This document shows positions 7,301 to 9,268 of a stretch of DNA of 9,268 nt, one piece after another. The notes beneath the pieces were generated by a model that ran no database searches, had not been told where the DNA came from, and saw nothing but the letters and a program-made list of their open reading frames with translations. Within the stretch, counting starts at the first letter, position 1. Each line of letters opens with the position of its first letter. The DNA lies in assembly GCA_030631725.1 (NCBI GenBank), contig DAOVKO010000076.1:1-9268 (forward strand). The letters run 5' to 3'. Both the position numbers and the translations under genes were made by a program. The DNA comes from Actinomycetes bacterium (GTDB lineage: Bacteria > Planctomycetota > Phycisphaerae > JAACET01).

Positions 7301-7905
7301 AAACCATGCGAGACCTTGCAATCCGAATATATGACCTGATTCAGTACCAGAGTCTCAAATATGCGGATGAGTATATCAGGGCAGTACAGGGCGTTTATGG
7401 TAAAGACAAGGCCCAGCGAGGGTATGCGGCTACACGGGCAGTGATTTGGAACCTGGCTAAGTTAATGATCATAAAGGATGTGTTTTACGTGAGTTATCTG
7501 CTGACTCGTTACGAGAAGCTCAAACGGGATCGGCAAAGATACCAGGTCAGCGTGGCCGGTGGTGATAAAATCAGGTATAAACGGACGTTCCATCCTCGAA
7601 TACTTGGGCATCGAGTAGATATTCGGCTGCCAAATTTTGCCAACAGCATAATGGCGCGCCTAAAATTCATGAGGGTACTAACCCAGACAAGCCGACAAAA
7701 GGAAAGGGCTTTTCTGGGCTGGTACCTGGAATTGGTCGAAGGATTCGGCAGGAATGGACGCCTGAGCTATGAGCAGGAAGTGGAGACTCTGAGCACTCCG
7801 GAAAGCGTACGTGGCTATGCCGAGCTGCGGGAAGAAAAGATGGTCCAAGCCAAGGAGAAGGTGGAATCTATCACCATGGCTTCTCGGAGAAAGGCTATTG
7901 CCTGA
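4345..7905 (+). CDS. Fused indolepyruvate/2-oxoacid:ferredoxin oxidoreductase family protein
   Basis: This superfamily oxidatively decarboxylates 2-oxoacids to acyl-CoA with thiamine diphosphate, passing electrons through Fe-S clusters to ferredoxin or another carrier. Indolepyruvate or other aryl/branched 2-oxoacids are likely substrates by family, but the sequence does not prove which. The 1186 residues comprise a PYR-type domain (GYPGSPISEFFD at 43-54, Glu in NNEA at E76); a middle domain to about 400; a ThDP domain (FCPGCPHR 419-426, GDTGC 460-464, GDSTFFHSG 506-514, DNHTTGMTGHQ 534-544); an Fe-S segment with Cys 646, 649, 652, 658, 679, 685 and 691; a gamma domain (GVGGMGIG 735-742, KKGMAIRNGG 764-773) to about 930; and a basic C-terminal region similar in outline to DUF6537 of aerobic fused enzymes (RYEKLKRDR, FHPRIL near 1082, then RLKFMR). 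GGGGA at 4336-4340 precedes ATG 4345. The C-terminal part is visibly lower in GC than the rest. The family call is firm; the substrate is not. Confidence 0.85.
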   Translation: MSSKPKKVDPRFLEEEGINIFNGNELLVKGALETPGGVHLLTGYPGSPISEFFDVLTSLKGLLEKHGIRAQISNNEALSIAAVNGTVMLGLRGMTVFKSVGLHVASDGLALGNLGGAGETGGAVVVVGDDPWSDSTQVPADSRFLFEHHRVPVLEPSTPQEVKDMVAAAFDISTSSNLYSGFIITTTLADGGSTVQLRKNHWPTVNELEQLSVEPEKIPLEERVLLPPRTWRQELAFEERFARAIQRARELGINRIDYPGSGRFPMGFVASGMAYQYLLQALDDLGLGGRLPILKLGMSYPVDGGLVGELAGRVDNLVVVEERRSFVERQITELFSKNRQKDGWDSCAVWGKVFPDGQEGLPSVRGLHPSIVADRLARLGLRLLPEEFSYDQDRFTKQLQTFAETARPVTRIPIRTPTFCPGCPHRDSASILLEIIEDFKDAKYMQRRHGRDPVGLICHGDTGCYTLLMFPPNEQLMHNYSGMGLGGGTGAGVDPFVTNKQLVFMGDSTFFHSGQAAISNSLFGKQDITYIILDNHTTGMTGHQTHAGMGKDLLNNPTPAQDIESIIRALLEPDGCLVVRADPHDRKGYRQILEDALLREGVKVIIADRECSIVSNRRVNRQRQTEIAKRGYLRKRSYTNITEEVCEYCLRCTSLTSCPGFSISQTDYGPKMQTDLSWCVGEGTCEQIGACPAVEELTVIRKKPFQMRSAELHLEKFPAPEVCEENEVWRAHIAGVGGMGIGVATSILVRAGFKQGYGVLFADKKGMAIRNGGVYSQIVFAPADKASQIIPYGKADLLLGIDMLEAGRAIDPKLPFRVCSPERTATVLNTELAPTTNMLLGEEEFQADELLKDIAARSKGENFLAINVTKLCERLLATKLHMNMALLGAAFQKGFIPVSEENMRWAIQHTIRRNFRKNLRAFNLGRKLVARPEVFSKPAEPSTLARAVRERAVILERTRWGGRGLSRAYKLRCFRTLRNCRGLDKQTMRDLAIRIYDLIQYQSLKYADEYIRAVQGVYGKDKAQRGYAATRAVIWNLAKLMIIKDVFYVSYLLTRYEKLKRDRQRYQVSVAGGDKIRYKRTFHPRILGHRVDIRLPNFANSIMARLKFMRVLTQTSRQKERAFLGWYLELVEGFGRNGRLSYEQEVETLSTPESVRGYAELREEKMVQAKEKVESITMASRRKAIA

Positions 7906-7969
7906 GGAAGAGGTGCTTGGACAGTAATAAGGCACGGAGAGCCGAAAAAGTTGAAAGGGCGGGCAAATT

Positions 7970-9268
7970 ATGTGCTGCAAGACAATTATGCGAAAAAGAG
8001 CTATAGGGCTTTGGCCGGGGCTGGTGGCTATAGTGATTATGGTCGGCGGTGCTGGGGTGCTGCGGGCTCAGATACCGGCGGGCAGAGGCCGAAGCTTGGA
8101 TGCCAACCGTCGGGTGGGCTCCGGGGGGCGAAACCCAGCTGGCGGGGGGGGACTTGACTCTGGCTACGGCAATCGGATTATCAGCGGCAATGTAGGTGCA
8201 GGCAAAAGCTTCAAGGGGATTGGGGGCATCCGCAATCCAAGGAGCTTTCAGGGATCACTGGGTACGAGCAGCTTAAGTGGGTTCCTTCGGGATAGCTACG
8301 GGCTGCGCAACAATGCGTCAAACATGGGGGTGCCGAAGACCTTCTTTCTTCCAAGCAGCACAGTGCTGGGTGTACGAGGCATAACAAGCGGGCAAGCCAG
8401 GCCGGGAAGCAACATGCCGAGCAACGTGAACCTGACGCCTCGGGTTCCGGGCGGTCCGGTGCAGGGCCAGAGTGGGGTGTTGACCAGATTTGCGGGGTCC
8501 GGGCCGGTGAATCAGAGTCTGGACCTGCGGCCAGTCTCGCAAGGTTTGCAGCCAATCGGCAGCCGACCAGTAGTGGAAACGGCAAGCAATCTGTTCGGGA
8601 TACGTCGGATAGGTCCAGAACTGGGTTTGGATCGGCCTTATGAAGAGGTGATAAAGGAAGCTCTGGCGAAGAGACGGCGAGCCGAGCAAGAATCAACCCT
8701 AGAGCTGGCGGAGCAAACGTTCCAGGCGCTGCCGGCGTGGGCACAGCCGGGGGCAGTCGGAATGGATGAGGGTCAAAGCGAGCCGGGAGTACTTGGGCCA
8801 GAAATAATCACCAAAGCAACAGATGAGAGTATCGAACAAAATCTGGCCAAATCCAGAGAACTAATAGAAGAGTCGCGCGGCAAATCAGGTTTGCCGAGCA
8901 TAGTGGATATCTACGAGCAAATGATGGCGGAGAGAGAGTTCGAAGATCAAGCCGAGGCGGTGCCGAGCGAAGAGGGCTCAGAACTGACAAGTCCGTTTGA
9001 GCCGAAGCCCGACGAAGATGCGGAAACGGCGAGGCAAAGAGTACTGAAAAAGATGCTGGTCTATAATTCGTTTGTGAGCAGACGCGCCGACAGCTTTAAC
9101 GAGTACATGGCTCGCGGGGAAGCACTGCTGAAAAGGGGAAATTACTATAAGGCAGCCAGAGCATACGAAGGGGCAATCGGCTTGCGGGGGACAAACCCGC
9201 TGGGGCACCTGGGACGGGCGTTCAGCCTGGCCGGCGCGGGTGAACTGGTCTCGGCATCCCAGAGTCTA
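7970..9268 (+). CDS. Exported Gly/Ser-rich protein with TPR region (partial, runs off the window)
   Basis: This frame stays open from 7970 to the window end (433 codons, no stop). The start could be ATG 7970 (GGGCGGG/AAAGGG upstream) or ATG 7988, which gives a cleaner signal peptide: positively charged RKR, a hydrophobic stretch (LVAIVIMVGGAGVL), then probable cleavage after Ala 33 (LRA|Q). After this comes a Gly/Arg/Asn-rich segment (about 36-64), a module at 65-112 with SGNVGAGKSFKGIGG and RNPRSFQGSLG, a Gly/Pro/Ser-rich region, a charged Glu/Lys/Arg linker (about 200-370), and from about 373 a probable TPR (MARGEALLKRGNYYKAARAY). It therefore appears to be a secreted or envelope protein that binds partners through TPRs. 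I do not recognise a specific function. It lies 64 bases after the oxidoreductase, without a visible terminator between. Confidence 0.75.
   Translation, partial: MCCKTIMRKRAIGLWPGLVAIVIMVGGAGVLRAQIPAGRGRSLDANRRVGSGGRNPAGGGGLDSGYGNRIISGNVGAGKSFKGIGGIRNPRSFQGSLGTSSLSGFLRDSYGLRNNASNMGVPKTFFLPSSTVLGVRGITSGQARPGSNMPSNVNLTPRVPGGPVQGQSGVLTRFAGSGPVNQSLDLRPVSQGLQPIGSRPVVETASNLFGIRRIGPELGLDRPYEEVIKEALAKRRRAEQESTLELAEQTFQALPAWAQPGAVGMDEGQSEPGVLGPEIITKATDESIEQNLAKSRELIEESRGKSGLPSIVDIYEQMMAEREFEDQAEAVPSEEGSELTSPFEPKPDEDAETARQRVLKKMLVYNSFVSRRADSFNEYMARGEALLKRGNYYKAARAYEGAIGLRGTNPLGHLGRAFSLAGAGELVSASQSL

Noticed and set aside
7906..7969. Possible terminator or promoter between the oxidoreductase and the exported protein gene
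   Set aside because: I find no inverted repeat with a T-run and no convincing -35/-10 pair (TTGGAC at 7918 has no partner), so nothing can be called beyond a likely ribosome site.
7951..8157. 68-codon + strand frame overlapping the start of the exported protein gene
   Set aside because: The overlapping frame from 7970 encodes a plausible signal peptide and stays open for 1299 bases to a TPR region, whereas this one ends quickly and gives a Gly/Arg-rich product without features.

Overview
This window is a co-directional run of bacterial housekeeping genes, all on the + strand and tightly packed, with no gene-free stretch longer than about 100 bases. The DNA is GC-rich with a strong excess of G over C on the coding strand, and the standard code fits (stops TAA, TGA and TAG are all used). 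My best guess for the organism is a planctomycete-like bacterium, possibly of the Phycisphaerae/Sedimentisphaerales group. This rests on the divergent Dxs, the style of the secreted Gly/Ser-rich TPR protein at the right end and the fused oxidoreductase. It is inference, not proof.

Left part (1-4322). The 3' end of xseA is followed by xseB (small exonuclease VII subunit), ispA (short-chain prenyl diphosphate synthase), dxs (1-deoxyxylulose-5-phosphate synthase) and nadK (NAD kinase). This resembles the xseA-xseB-ispA-dxs-nadK order seen in many bacteria. Dxs makes the first intermediate of the MEP isoprenoid pathway and IspA condenses its end products, IPP and DMAPP. NadK supplies the NADP(H) that the pathway's reductase needs. 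xseA/xseB and nadK/oxidoreductase are separated by 8 and 22 bases, and dxs and nadK overlap at their stop/start codons. The one larger gap, ispA-dxs (about 100 bases), holds a 16-base perfect palindrome flanked by near-identical direct repeats.

Middle (4345-7905). One 1186-residue protein belongs to the indolepyruvate/2-oxoacid:ferredoxin oxidoreductase superfamily. In order it has a PYR-type domain, a thiamine-diphosphate (PP) domain, a cysteine-rich Fe-S segment, a gamma domain and a basic C-terminal region like that of aerobic fused enzymes. Its PYR and PP motifs look like the classical two-subunit IorA, while its architecture and cysteine pattern look like the large aerobic fused type. 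The last 280 or so codons are clearly less GC-rich than the rest of the gene.

Right end (7970-9268). A gene that runs off the window encodes an exported protein with a signal peptide, a Gly/Ser/Asn-rich N-terminal module, a long charged linker and the start of a TPR region. Its function is unknown.

I see no tRNA, rRNA, CRISPR, insertion sequence or phage gene here. The window is mainly ordinary core genome; the points most worth a second look are the hybrid oxidoreductase, the palindrome unit and the N-terminal module of the secreted protein.
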